Of a stretch of DNA of 5,306 bases, positions 5,183-5,306 are shown piece after piece. A program made the position numbers and the translations under genes. The notes beneath the pieces are model-generated. The model was given only the letters and a program-made list of their open reading frames with translations, was not told the origin of the DNA and made no database searches. The stretch spans positions 1 to 5,306 of the forward strand of contig DAHXLZ010000302.1 of assembly GCA_027365715.1 (NCBI GenBank). Reading direction: 5' to 3'. This stretch comes from Methanomassiliicoccales archaeon. Its GTDB lineage: Archaea > Thermoplasmatota > Thermoplasmata > Sysuiplasmatales > Sysuiplasmataceae. Every line of letters starts with the position of its first letter. Position 1 is the stretch's first letter.

Positions 5183-5306
5183 GCTCGTCGACGGCCAGGC
5201 TCAGTTCAAGGGGCTGGGCTTTCATCAGACGCTCGGGGATGCCGTGCGTGCAATGGTTGTAGAATACATGACATACAATCACTTCCAGGAATGGAGCTGG
5301 GATGCA
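5175..5306 (+). CDS. Start of an uncharacterised protein, cut by the window end
   Basis: Forty-four codons are visible from ATG 5175 with no stop, beginning MTELVDGQAQFKGLGFHQTL and continuing through a hydrophobic, probably helical stretch (GDAVRAMVVEYMTYNHFQEW). The SD candidate is AAGGA at 5162-5166. The start overlaps the end of the 82-aa gene by 8 bases, in keeping with the rest of the operon. No family can be named from the visible part, and the 3' end lies outside the window. Confidence 0.6.
   Translation, partial: MTELVDGQAQFKGLGFHQTLGDAVRAMVVEYMTYNHFQEWSWDA

Noticed and set aside
1..5306. CRISPR array or insertion sequence
   Set aside because: No regularly spaced repeats with unique spacers, no transposase and no terminal inverted repeats with target duplication were seen.

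Overview
The window looks archaeal, most likely euryarchaeal; I cannot name a genus. It opens with a tRNA-Leu(CAA) gene with no encoded CCA and an archaeal TATA box about 27 bases upstream. The leftward gene has a TATA box placed for a nearly leaderless transcript. The rightward genes have strong Shine-Dalgarno (SD) sites and repeatedly overlap as ATGA or GTGA, as in compact archaeal virus or plasmid operons. The primase-helicase pair, the small zinc-finger and HTH proteins, and the tRNA flank together suggest an integrated virus or plasmid next to tRNA-Leu. No integrase, capsid gene or second att copy is in view, so the element type is unproven.

Layout. Positions 55-139 hold tRNA-Leu. Positions 184-843 (minus) encode a 219-aa protein of unknown function that converges on the tRNA. 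Positions 844-1024 are a divergent intergenic region with a minus-strand TATA box and a 32-bp palindrome (935-966), a likely control site. From 1025 to the window end, ten genes run rightward with almost no gaps: a 55-aa AbrB/SpoVT-like protein, a 29-aa peptide, a 114-aa CCHH-type zinc-binding protein, a 284-aa archaeo-eukaryotic Prim-Pol primase, a 624-aa superfamily 3 (D5/P4-like) helicase, a 59-aa HTH-like protein, a 47-aa classical C2H2 zinc finger, then 72-aa, 82-aa and incomplete (44 codons visible) proteins of unknown function. Four of these (1025, 1189, 4334, 4510) are shorter than 60 residues and easily missed by automatic gene calling.

How it works together. Prim-Pol and helicase, encoded by overlapping genes, would act as a split version of the fused primase-helicase used by many plasmids and viruses for self-directed replication. 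The small DNA-binding-type proteins around them are candidate regulators or replication accessories.

The most striking feature is a 115-base inverted repeat (3977-4091) inside the helicase gene. It lies in the linker between the ATPase domain and a C-terminal winged-helix-like domain. It contains GGTAC units repeated at 9-base steps and could be an embedded replication origin, a regulatory RNA structure, or an in-frame palindromic insertion.
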